Below, piece by piece: positions 8,595 through 15,547 of a stretch of DNA of 39,032 nt (the stretch's first letter is position 1; each line of letters starts with the position of its first letter). The stretch is from positions 1 to 39,032 of the forward strand of contig NZ_CAKMMF010000041.1 in the NCBI RefSeq assembly GCF_927798095.1, read 5' to 3'. The notes beneath the pieces were generated by a model. That model was given only the letters and a program-made list of their open reading frames with translations. It had not been told where the DNA came from and did no database searches. The DNA comes from Paenibacillus plantiphilus (lineage in GTDB: Bacteria > Bacillota > Bacilli > Paenibacillales > Paenibacillaceae). The position numbers were made by a program, and so were the translations under genes.

Positions 8595-9005
8595 ATGGCG
8601 GCTGACGAAACTATTATTGCTGGTCAAAGTGTAGGGAAGTATATACTTAATATGCCATATGAAACTATTCTCGAATTGCTAAATGAAGAAAAATATGTAG
8701 TGAGAGATTTAATGGAGTACACAGTGGTTGAATGCTCCAATATTAAGTTTTGGATTAGCAAGAAGGATAAAAAAGCCAAACAAATTCTTGTGCAGGGAAG
8801 TTTTGAAGGGAAATTCTGCGATGCAATAGGTATTGGCTCTAATTTGACTCAAGTTAAAAATCATGTAGGTGAATGGTATCAAGAATTGGATGCCTACTAC
8901 GTTAAAAACCACATTGGAATTTGTTTTCAACTTTATGATGAAGACGACTGGAATGCGGACACAGCACCTATACAATTTATTTCAGTTTTCACCCCAGACC
9001 TGTAA
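8595..9005 (+). CDS. Probable immunity protein for the frameshifted cassette, 136 aa
   Basis: This intact soluble protein has no signal peptide; its C-terminal half is rich in tyrosine and acidic residues (ELDAYYVKNHIGICFQLYDEDDW). It directly follows the decayed toxin. I chose ATG 8595 because AGGTGAG lies eight bases upstream. A GTG at 8583 in the same frame overlaps the toxin stop and is an alternative start. The family is not recognised; the role is inferred from its place. No shared hairpin follows. The DNA runs straight into a duplicated piece of the large toxin gene. Confidence 0.6.
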   Translation: MAADETIIAGQSVGKYILNMPYETILELLNEEKYVVRDLMEYTVVECSNIKFWISKKDKKAKQILVQGSFEGKFCDAIGIGSNLTQVKNHVGEWYQELDAYYVKNHIGICFQLYDEDDWNADTAPIQFISVFTPDL

Positions 9006-9020
9006 GGGATTTAAAAAGTG

Positions 9021-9122
9021 AGCATATACTACTTGCTCCCGGACCTGTTTACATCGCCTAAGCTATTGCTGGTGGACAAGCGGGGCTTCCACCATGGGTG
9101 AGAGTAAGCAATACGGCAGAGA
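9021..9122 (+). repeat. Duplicated pieces of the large toxin gene (pre-Hint region)
   Basis: 9021-9070 matches 4506-4555 of the large toxin gene with a few changes. 9080-9122 is identical over 43 bp to 4663-4705. About 100 bp between the two parental segments has been deleted. The copy is directly joined to Hint C-terminal sequence at about 9117. It shows that this cassette once was, or recombined with, the 3' end of a full-length toxin gene. Confidence 0.9.
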
Positions 9123-9586
9123 GTAACGGGAATACCTTGAAGATTGACAACATCAAGATTGTTAAGCACGAAGAAAAGGTCAAGGTTTACAACTTTACTG
9201 TTGCAAACTTCCATACCTACTTTGTAAGCGACTTAGGCATTTGGGTTCATAATATTGACAGCTGTGGTAGAGCAGTAAAATACGCAACTGACCCATTAGC
9301 TAAACAACTAGATACACTTGACGATAGATTATATGGAATGTGGAATAAAGGCAGTTTTGATACCGCAGGGGATTTATTGATAAACCACTTCAAAAAACAT
9401 GGTTCTCAGGTTGGTGCTGAAGATTTGACACAATATATAAGAAAAGCTGAGGGCTTTGCACAGAATCTACGGGGTGCAACAAAGAGTAATGCAGATGGAG
9501 CAGTTGAGGGTGTGATAAGGTATAAGAAGAACGGCAAATATATAGATATTGCCCCTGACGGAACAATTATTTCATTTGGGAAATAG
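9098..9586 (+). CDS. Open Hint C-terminus plus BECR-like toxin cassette, probably silent, 162 aa
   Basis: The frame is open from a GTG at 9098, which has no clear ribosome binding site and is out of frame with the duplicated parent sequence. Residues from about 8 to 52 are Hint C-terminus (KVYNFTVANFHTYFVSDLGIWVHN, ending HN at 9251-9253). The remaining 110 residues form an intact toxin tip with NHFKKHGSQVGAEDL, a tyrosine/arginine helix and a final DGTIISFGK, a layout like BECR-type ribonucleases. The Hint nucleophile half and any signal peptide are missing, so it is probably not secreted as it stands. Recombination through the Hint segment could move this toxin into the large gene (inference). 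Confidence 0.7.
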   Translation: MRVSNTAESNGNTLKIDNIKIVKHEEKVKVYNFTVANFHTYFVSDLGIWVHNIDSCGRAVKYATDPLAKQLDTLDDRLYGMWNKGSFDTAGDLLINHFKKHGSQVGAEDLTQYIRKAEGFAQNLRGATKSNADGAVEGVIRYKKNGKYIDIAPDGTIISFGK

Positions 9587-9596
9587 GTGAAATGCA

Positions 9597-9926
9597 ATGG
9601 ACGACTGGAAAAGTATTAAAGTTGATGGTGTGACGAAAATAGAAAAAATTGTTGCTGAGTTTAATGTTTGGGCTATTCAAAAGCTACCATTTCCCAAATT
9701 CAAAGTAAAAATAAAGGAGATTAGCACAGGAGGGTTTTCTGGTTCAACTAACGTTGCAGTTAGAAGTTTATTAGATAATGAACCGGAATGGACAATCGGT
9801 TTTGGTAATACTATAACTGAATCACTGGAAGATACGATTAAGTCCTTTTTTGAAACGATTGAGGGTATGGAAGAAACAAGCCTATCTGAAGATGACTTCG
9901 TATGGTCAGACCCACATGATTTTTAG
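9597..9926 (+). CDS. Probable immunity protein for the open toxin cassette, 109 aa
   Basis: It starts at ATG 9597, 10 bp after the toxin stop, with TAGGTGA seven bases upstream. The protein is soluble and acidic toward the C-terminus, with a central GGFSGSTNVAVRS stretch and WTIGFGNT. The tight coupling to an intact toxin tip suggests the two are a matching pair. The family is not recognised. The shared cassette-end hairpin follows five bases after the stop. Confidence 0.62.
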   Translation: MDDWKSIKVDGVTKIEKIVAEFNVWAIQKLPFPKFKVKIKEISTGGFSGSTNVAVRSLLDNEPEWTIGFGNTITESLEDTIKSFFETIEGMEETSLSEDDFVWSDPHDF

Positions 9927-9931
9927 TATTA

Positions 9932-9966
9932 AGACCTTGGGGCAGGGTCCTCAAGGTCTTTTTTTT
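9932..9966 (+). terminator. Rho-independent terminator, copy 3 of the cassette-end hairpin
   Basis: Stem AGACCTTGGGG/CCTCAAGGTCT with mostly perfect pairing and an eight-T tail. GTGCG of a group II intron starts at the next base. Confidence 0.88.
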
Positions 9967-10162
9967 GTGCGCCACGTATGGCGACTAACTAGGCGGTGAA
10001 AGTCCGCTGTGGGGGTTTGTAGTTACCAACCACTAGCCAGAAGCAAGGGTGTCCATCGCGAGGTGGAATCTGAAGGAAGCTGGAGGCAAAGTTCCGACCC
10101 GAGGAACTTGAACATCATCAGGTATAAGGTATGGGATGAGCTTGCAAAACAAAGCGAAGTCA
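9967..10162 (+). mobile_element. 5' fragment (domain I) of a bacterial group II intron
   Basis: The stretch starts GTGCGCC at 9967, exactly after a terminator T-run, as expected for class C introns. It carries features I know from domain I of Bacillus-type introns: AGGCGGTGAAAGTCCGCT, GGGTGTCCATCGCGAGGTGGAATCTGAAGGAAGC, GGAGGCAAAG and GAGCTTGCAAAACAAAGCGAAGTC. There is no intron-encoded protein and no domain V or VI, so it cannot splice or move. It joins toxin-coding sequence at about 10163. Confidence 0.8.
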
Positions 10163-10441
10163 TACTTTCTTTCTCGATAAATCAGGGATGAAACATATAC
10201 TTGAGCGTCATCATCATCCAAAATACTGGGATGGTTCTATTAAGGATGATCAATCATTCTTTGATGCCAATATGTCAATGGATGATATTTCAAACGCAAT
10301 TAAATCGGTTATGCAACAAAATCGAGAAATATTATCTAGTAAGGGAACTAAAGGCTCTATCAAATTAGGGGCACTTACAATGATAAGAACCATGTTCTTG
10401 GAATAAAGAATGGACGTGTAGGTCAATTTTATAATCCGTAG
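10163..10441 (+). pseudogene. EndoU/BECR-like toxin stub with a frameshift
   Basis: In one frame the DNA reads FFLDKSGMKHILERHHHPKYW, then QSFFDANMSMDDI and NREILSSKGTKGS. After a shift near 10370 it continues GTYNDKNHVLGIKNGRVGQFYNP to a stop at 10439-10441. The HIxxRH start, the W and F positions and the G-x-V-x-x-F-Y end resemble EndoU/BECR ribonuclease toxins, including the tip of the large protein. The upstream Hint has been replaced by the group II intron fragment. Its probable immunity gene follows nine bases later. Confidence 0.72.
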
Positions 10442-10449
10442 GTGATAAT

Positions 10450-10968
10450 ATGTTTGAAATAAAGTCATATTTAAAACGTCCTCAAAGCACAATTACTGAT
10501 TTGAATGACGTTGTTAACTTTCCAGAGAGATATTTTATTGAGATTACTGATTCTTTGGCATTGAAAAGTGTTGTTGAAGAGTGGGATTATTTTTATCTCG
10601 ATGGAGCAATTAGTATGAAGTACTACGATGAAAAATTGATGGATTTTAGATTATGGGATTTGATAGACCAGTTGTGGGCATATTTTTTGAACGTAATTAC
10701 AGAGTTTATAAAGAAAGGTGAAGGAAGCACATACTTTCCAGACCAGCCAGTCGAATTGATGCTGAAGAAAGTGTCTAATCACTCTCTGGAGTTTACAATT
10801 ACTGGCAGTAAGTCTATGGAGGTTATACTACCGAAGGATGATTTTTTAATTGCGCTACTTGATGGGGCAGAACAATTCTTCACTTGTATGAGTGATACTT
10901 TTAGTTCTGATTGTGATTATTCTAATGAATTAATGGAAATAGAAAATTTGAGAGCAAGTATAGTCTAA
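10450..10968 (+). CDS. Probable immunity protein of the EndoU-like stub, 172 aa
   Basis: It begins at ATG 10450 after TAGGTGATAAT. The protein is soluble, acidic and aromatic, with a DYFYLDGAISMKYYDEKLMDF segment, a helical region LWDLIDQLWAYFLNVITEF and a short FTITGSKSMEVILP strand. It has no signal peptide and no recognised family. Its place after a toxin stub and before the shared cassette hairpin supports an immunity role. It appears intact. Confidence 0.62.
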   Translation: MFEIKSYLKRPQSTITDLNDVVNFPERYFIEITDSLALKSVVEEWDYFYLDGAISMKYYDEKLMDFRLWDLIDQLWAYFLNVITEFIKKGEGSTYFPDQPVELMLKKVSNHSLEFTITGSKSMEVILPKDDFLIALLDGAEQFFTCMSDTFSSDCDYSNELMEIENLRASIV

Positions 10969-10977
10969 AATCATCGT

Positions 10978-11012
10978 GATCTTGAGGGAGTATGCCTCAA
11001 GGTCTTTTCTTT
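10978..11012 (+). terminator. Rho-independent terminator, copy 4 of the cassette-end hairpin
   Basis: Stem GATCTTGAGG/CCTCAAGGTC (10 bp, one G-U pair) with a 7-nt loop, followed by TTTTCTTTT. Confidence 0.88.
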
Positions 11013-11112
11013 TACTGCCACCCAGTGCCGAATGAATGGGGCAGCTACGTTCATAAGAACTTAACCCTCATCACCCCCGTATGATATTCCTCTAATATGC
11101 CTGTACGCACAT

Positions 11113-11250
11113 GGAGAGAAAAATATCGAAGACACTGAGGTCGGAGATAAGGTTTTCGCCAAGGATGAAAATAACCCTGATGGAGAATTGGCTTGCAAAC
11201 CATCAAAAGGGATTTTCCATTGTTGCGTCCCCGTCAAGCTTTGCTTATAA
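11113..11250 (+). pseudogene. Hint domain N-terminal fragment next to the pheS promoter
   Basis: The frame reads GEKNIEDTEVGDKVFAKDENNPDGELACK, matching [27 protein letters not shown] near residues 1370-1395 of the large toxin. The nucleophilic cysteine block just before it and everything after are lost. A stop lies at 11248. The -35 element of the pheS promoter falls inside the decayed end of this fragment. It marks the right limit of the toxin region. Confidence 0.75.
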
Positions 11251-11251
11251 T
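11223..11251 (+). promoter_or_regulatory. Putative promoter of the pheST T-box transcript
   Basis: TTGCGT (11223-11228), 17-bp spacer, perfect TATAAT (11246-11251). Transcription would start near 11258, just before the T-box leader. Confidence 0.6.
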
Positions 11252-11261
11252 AGATAATTAA

Positions 11262-11608
11262 GTATGCAGCAATATTGCAATGCAATGATGGAGAAAAGTA
11301 AGCAGCAGTTCGTGCACAGGGAGAAGACGCCATGGATTGAGAGCGGCTTCGCAAGTGGAACGCTGACGAAGTTCACTCTTGAGCAGGCTCCTGAACACGC
11401 CCGAGCGGCGGTTAAGTAGGGAAGTCCCGGTCCCCGGCCCGTTACAGCCGGTAATGAGGGATTGACCATTTCTGCTATGGACATTCATTCCAGAGCGCTG
11501 CCGGTAGCGGTGCGCGGCGAATGTATGCGGCGGTGGGGAAGGCAATCCGAATTAGGGTGGTACCACGGTTCTTTCGTCCCTTGCGGGGAGAAAGGCCTTT
11601 TTTTATTT
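11262..11608 (+). promoter_or_regulatory. T-box riboswitch of the phenylalanyl-tRNA synthetase operon
   Basis: The leader contains the conserved T-box AGGGTGGTACCACGG at 11554-11568, whose TGGT would pair with the tRNA acceptor end. It is followed by a terminator stem (CTTTCGTCCC/GGGGAGAAAG) and a T-run ending about 11608. Upstream, a stem I region holds a specifier candidate TTC at 11372-11374 (Phe codon) within GAAGTTCACTC. Uncharged tRNA-Phe is expected to stabilise the antiterminator and switch on pheS and pheT. Confidence 0.92.
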
Positions 11609-11629
11609 ACACGGAAGGGAATGGATGAG

Positions 11630-12670
11630 ATGAAAGAGCGATTGGAAGCATTGCGGACAGAGGCGCTAAACGAACTGGAATTGGTAGGTGATCCGCAGAA
11701 GCTGAATGATCTGAGGGTCAAATATTTGGGCAAGAAGGGCGCATTGACGGAAATACTTCGCGGCATGGGAGCGCTTAGCGCGGAGGAGCGTCCTGTCATT
11801 GGGCAGGTCGGCAATGAGGTGCGCGCCGCTATTGAAGCTGTTATTGAAGAGAAGCAATCCGTATTCCAGCAGGCGGAGACGGAGAACCGGCTTCGCGCGG
11901 AGACGATTGATGTTACACTGCCTGGCAGCAAGCTGCCTGCTGGTGCAGTTCATCCGCTGAACAAGGTGGCTCAGGAGATCGAGGATATTTTCGTCGGATT
12001 GGGTTATACGATTGCGGAAGGGCCGGAGGTAGAGACGGATTATTTCAACTTCGAGGCGCTTAATCTTCCGAAGGACCATCCAGCGCGCGATATGCAGGAC
12101 TCGTTCTACATTACGGATGATATTCTGATGCGTACGCAGACCTCGCCTGTTCAGATACGGACAATGAAGGCGATGAACGGCAAGACGCCGGTCAAGGTTA
12201 TTTGTCCAGGCAAGGTGTATCGCCGCGATGATGACGATGCGACGCATTCGTTCCAATTCAATCAGATCGAAGGTCTCGTTATTGGACCGAATATTCGGAT
12301 GAGCGATCTCAAGGGAACGCTGCTGCAATTCGCGCAGCTCATGTTCGGCAAGCAGGCACAGATTCGCCTCCGTCCGAGCTTCTTCCCGTTCACAGAGCCA
12401 AGCGCTGAGGTTGATATCTCATGTGCGCAATGCGGCGGAGAAGGCTGTCGGATGTGCAAGCATACCGGCTGGCTCGAAATTCTTGGATGCGGCATGGTTC
12501 ATCCGCGCGTGCTGGAGATGGGCGGCTACGACCCTAATGAAGTAAGCGGATTCGCTTTCGGCATGGGTGTGGAGCGTATCGCGCTGCTGAAATACGGCAT
12601 TGACGATATCCGTCATTTCTATACGAATGACGCGCGTTTCTTAGGCCAGTTCGTCCGCATGCAAGGGTAG
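11630..12670 (+). CDS. pheS: Phenylalanine-tRNA ligase alpha subunit
   Basis: PheS forms an alpha2-beta2 enzyme with PheT that charges tRNA-Phe. The 346-aa product has the N-terminal coiled coil ([13 protein letters not shown]), then class II motifs: motif 1 around [15 protein letters not shown], motif 2 [21 protein letters not shown] and motif 3 [14 protein letters not shown]. Length matches the family (344 aa in B. subtilis). An ATG at 11621 is in frame three codons earlier, but the alignment with B. subtilis PheS and the GGAAGGG spacing favour 11630. The gene follows its T-box leader and is 19 bp before pheT. A cysteine-rich segment ([12 protein letters not shown]) is normal for bacterial PheS. 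Confidence 0.97.
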   Translation: MKERLEALRTEALNELELVGDPQKLNDLRVKYLGKKGALTEILRGMGALSAEERPVIGQVGNEVRAAIEAVIEEKQSVFQQAETENRLRAETIDVTLPGSKLPAGAVHPLNKVAQEIEDIFVGLGYTIAEGPEVETDYFNFEALNLPKDHPARDMQDSFYITDDILMRTQTSPVQIRTMKAMNGKTPVKVICPGKVYRRDDDDATHSFQFNQIEGLVIGPNIRMSDLKGTLLQFAQLMFGKQAQIRLRPSFFPFTEPSAEVDISCAQCGGEGCRMCKHTGWLEILGCGMVHPRVLEMGGYDPNEVSGFAFGMGVERIALLKYGIDDIRHFYTNDARFLGQFVRMQG

Positions 12671-12689
12671 AGAATAGGAGGCTAATACG

Positions 12690-15131
12690 ATGAATGTATC
12701 TTATAAATGGTTGAATGAATATATCGATTTGAACGGCTATACAGGCGAGGCGCTCGCAGAGCTCATGACGAGCGGCGGCATCGAGATCGATGTTGTGGAA
12801 TCCCGCAACAAAGGTGTAAGCGGGGTGGTCGTCGGACGCGTAGTTACACGGGAGAAGCATCCCGATGCCGATAAGCTGAGCGTATGTACGGTGGATGTGG
12901 GTGGAAGCGAGCCGCTGCAGATTGTTTGCGGCGCGAAAAATGTTGCTGCAGGCCAGCTCGTTCCGGTTGCGACGGTCGGTGCGAAGCTGCCGGGGGATTT
13001 TGCCATCAAGCGGGCTAAGCTCCGCGGGGTGGAGTCGCAGGGCATGATTTGCTCGGCGAAGGAAATCGGACTGAATGAGAAGCTGCTGCCCAAGGAGCAG
13101 CAGGAGGGCATTCTGGTTCTCCCCGAGGGAATGACGGTAGGCCAATCCATTCTGGATGTTCTGGGGATTGATGATGAGGTGCTGGAGCTGGATTTGACGC
13201 CGAATCGTTCTGATTGCCTCAGCATGCTTGGTGTTGCTTATGAGGTTGGCGCTCTGACCGGACGGGAAGTTAAGCTGCCAGACAATCAGGTGTCAGACAC
13301 GACTGAGCTTGCCTCGGAGCATCTTTCGGTGCAAATCGAAGCGGTGGAGCAGTGCTCCCACTATGCTGCGCGTTATATTAAGGGTGTTGTGATTGGACCT
13401 TCGCCGCAATGGATGCAGAACCGTCTGATGGCGGCAGGCATTCGTCCAATCAGCAATGTTGTAGACATTACGAACTTCGTCATGCTGGAATATGGCCAGC
13501 CGCTCCATGCATTTGATGCGGACAAAGTGAACCATGGACGAATCGTCGTTCGACTTGCCCGTGAAGGCGAGGTTATCGTAACGCTGGATGATCAGGAGCG
13601 CAAGCTTGAGCCGCATACACTGGTCATTACAGATGGCGAGAAGCCGATTGCGCTTGCGGGTGTAATGGGGGGAGCAAACTCGGAGGTTAACGAGTCGACG
13701 GTGAATATTTTGCTGGAGTCGGCACGTTTCGATGGCGGTACAGTCCGCAAAACCTCGCGTCAAATTGGTCTTCGCTCTGAGTCCAGCATTCGTTTCGAGA
13801 AAGGCGTAGATCCAGCCCGTGTTGTACCGGCGCTTGATCGTGCCGCTGCGCTGATTGCGAAATATGCCGATGGCCTTGTATTGGAGGGCGTAGTGCAGGA
13901 GGTTGCTTCTGCGCCGGAAGAGAAGGAGATCTACGTTTCGCTGGACAAAATCAATCGCTATCTCGGCACTGAGCTGTCAAAGCTGGAAGTACAAACGTTG
14001 TTCGGGCGTTTGCAATTTTCATTCGAGCTGTCCCTGGACGGGGTATTCAAGGTGCAGGTTCCTTCCCGTCGCGGCGACATTACACGAGATGTGGATTTGA
14101 TTGAGGAAGTGGCGCGTCTATACGGCTACGATAATATTCCAACGACACCGATTGAAGGAGCTGCGACGCCTGGCGCGTTGACGAAGCCGCAGGCGATCCG
14201 CCGCGAGCTGCGCAAAAGGCTGACGGATGCCGGTCTGAATGAAGTGATCAGCTATTCCTTCACACACCCAGATCGGACGAGATTGTTCCCTGCGCTTAAT
14301 GGGAGCGTCGTGCCTATTCGATTGTCGCTGCCAATGAGCGAGGATCGGAGCGTGCTGCGAACGAGTCTGCTGCCGCAATTGCTGGAAACGGCAACTTATA
14401 ATCGCAATCGCAAAATTGAAGATTTGTCGCTGTTCGAAATCGGCAGCGTCTTCCATACGGAGGAGACAGAGCTGACTCGCTTGCCGCAAGAGAAGCATCG
14501 TCTTGCTGTACTGCTTACGGGCAGCAGAACGAGCACGCAATGGAATCGGAAATCTTCTCCAGTAGATTTCTATGATGTGAAAGGCGTGCTGGAAACAGTG
14601 GGCGAGGTGCTAGGCATTAGCGGGCTCATTTCTTATGTTGCTGCACAGCCGGAGGATATGCATCCTGGCCGCACAGCTGCAATCGTACTCGAAACAGAGC
14701 GCGGTCCGGAGACGATCGGATATGTTGGACAAGTTCATCCGGCGCTCCAACTGGAGCATGATCTTCAGGATGTGTATGTGCTGGAGATTGAGCTTGCACC
14801 GCTATATGACGCGGCTAACTTCGATATTGCGTATAAGTCGCTTCCGCGTTATCCGGCGATGCAGCGGGATATTGCGGTTGTGCTGAACCGTGAGATTGAG
14901 GTGGGCAAAGTAATCGATGCCGTGCGTGAGACAGCTGGGGAGCTGCTGGAGTCGGTCAATGTCTTCGATATTTATACTGGCGAGAAGCTTGGCGCAGAGA
15001 AGAAAAGCGTGGCGCTGTCACTTGTATACAGACATGATGCGCGTACGCTGACAGATGAAGAAGTAACGGAATTGCACGGTAGGGTTGTGGCAAAATTAGA
15101 ACAATCTTTTGCTGCGGAATTACGCAAATAG
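12690..15131 (+). CDS. pheT: Phenylalanine-tRNA ligase beta subunit
   Basis: The 813-aa product has the full beta-subunit layout. It has an N-terminal MNVSYKWLNEYID, an EMAP-like tRNA-binding domain (about 40-150), the B3/B4 editing domain (about 210-370), the B5 domain (about 405-475), a class II-like core and a C-terminal FDX-ACB anticodon-binding domain (from about 718, YKSLPRYPAMQRDIAVV). It binds tRNA and removes mischarged tyrosine. The start has AGGAGG nine bases upstream. It is co-transcribed with pheS under the T-box and is followed by a terminator. No anomaly is seen. Confidence 0.97.
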   Translation: MNVSYKWLNEYIDLNGYTGEALAELMTSGGIEIDVVESRNKGVSGVVVGRVVTREKHPDADKLSVCTVDVGGSEPLQIVCGAKNVAAGQLVPVATVGAKLPGDFAIKRAKLRGVESQGMICSAKEIGLNEKLLPKEQQEGILVLPEGMTVGQSILDVLGIDDEVLELDLTPNRSDCLSMLGVAYEVGALTGREVKLPDNQVSDTTELASEHLSVQIEAVEQCSHYAARYIKGVVIGPSPQWMQNRLMAAGIRPISNVVDITNFVMLEYGQPLHAFDADKVNHGRIVVRLAREGEVIVTLDDQERKLEPHTLVITDGEKPIALAGVMGGANSEVNESTVNILLESARFDGGTVRKTSRQIGLRSESSIRFEKGVDPARVVPALDRAAALIAKYADGLVLEGVVQEVASAPEEKEIYVSLDKINRYLGTELSKLEVQTLFGRLQFSFELSLDGVFKVQVPSRRGDITRDVDLIEEVARLYGYDNIPTTPIEGAATPGALTKPQAIRRELRKRLTDAGLNEVISYSFTHPDRTRLFPALNGSVVPIRLSLPMSEDRSVLRTSLLPQLLETATYNRNRKIEDLSLFEIGSVFHTEETELTRLPQEKHRLAVLLTGSRTSTQWNRKSSPVDFYDVKGVLETVGEVLGISGLISYVAAQPEDMHPGRTAAIVLETERGPETIGYVGQVHPALQLEHDLQDVYVLEIELAPLYDAANFDIAYKSLPRYPAMQRDIAVVLNREIEVGKVIDAVRETAGELLESVNVFDIYTGEKLGAEKKSVALSLVYRHDARTLTDEEVTELHGRVVAKLEQSFAAELRK

Positions 15132-15148
15132 GCAGGAGATACCCCGAG

Positions 15149-15198
15149 CCGCATCGAATTAGTTCCTTGCGAACAAAATCGATGCGGTTTTGTTTTTA
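15149..15198 (+). terminator. Rho-independent terminator of pheST
   Basis: Perfect 9-bp stem CCGCATCGA/TCGATGCGG followed by TTTTGTTTTT. Confidence 0.92.
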
Positions 15199-15352
15199 GA
15201 ATGGAGAGGGAAAGAAACATGCTCTGCCAGTAAATGAGGCGGAAGCCGTTTCTTTTTGGTTTATTATGGACTGTGTTGGATTTGGTGCTTTTAGGTAATG
15301 AAGAGGGATTTTAAAGCGAATCTGTGGAATAATTTGGTGTGGCGGCAAGCGG

Positions 15353-15527
15353 GTTTTGCTTCGCAAAACTTGAAGGGACGGCAGCGAGGTGGGTTTTGCT
15401 TCGCAAAACATGAAGGAATGGAAGCGAAGAAATTTGCTTCGCAAACTTGAATGAACAATAGTGAGATAATTTTATTTCGCAAAACTTAAAAGAAACAGCT
15501 TACGAAGTGAGTTTTGCTTCGCAAAAC
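15353..15527 (+). repeat. Array of GTTTTGCTTCGCAAAAC hairpins upstream of zapA
   Basis: The perfect 17-bp palindrome occurs at 15353-15369, 15393-15409 and 15511-15527. Shortened or decayed copies lie at 15433-15445 and about 15470-15486. The last copy ends five bases before the zapA ribosome binding site AGGAGG (15532-15537). The spacers are 23-40 bp and not conserved beyond GAAGG and GCGA. The 150 bp before the array (15199-15352) hold nothing I can name. Confidence 0.85.
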
Positions 15528-15547
15528 TTTTAGGAGGAAATTTTTGT

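Noticed and set aside
9098..9125. Reading 9098-9586 as an ordinary expressed gene
   Set aside because: The GTG start has no ribosome site and lies in a displaced, frame-shifted copy of the parent gene; it is kept as a silent cassette instead.
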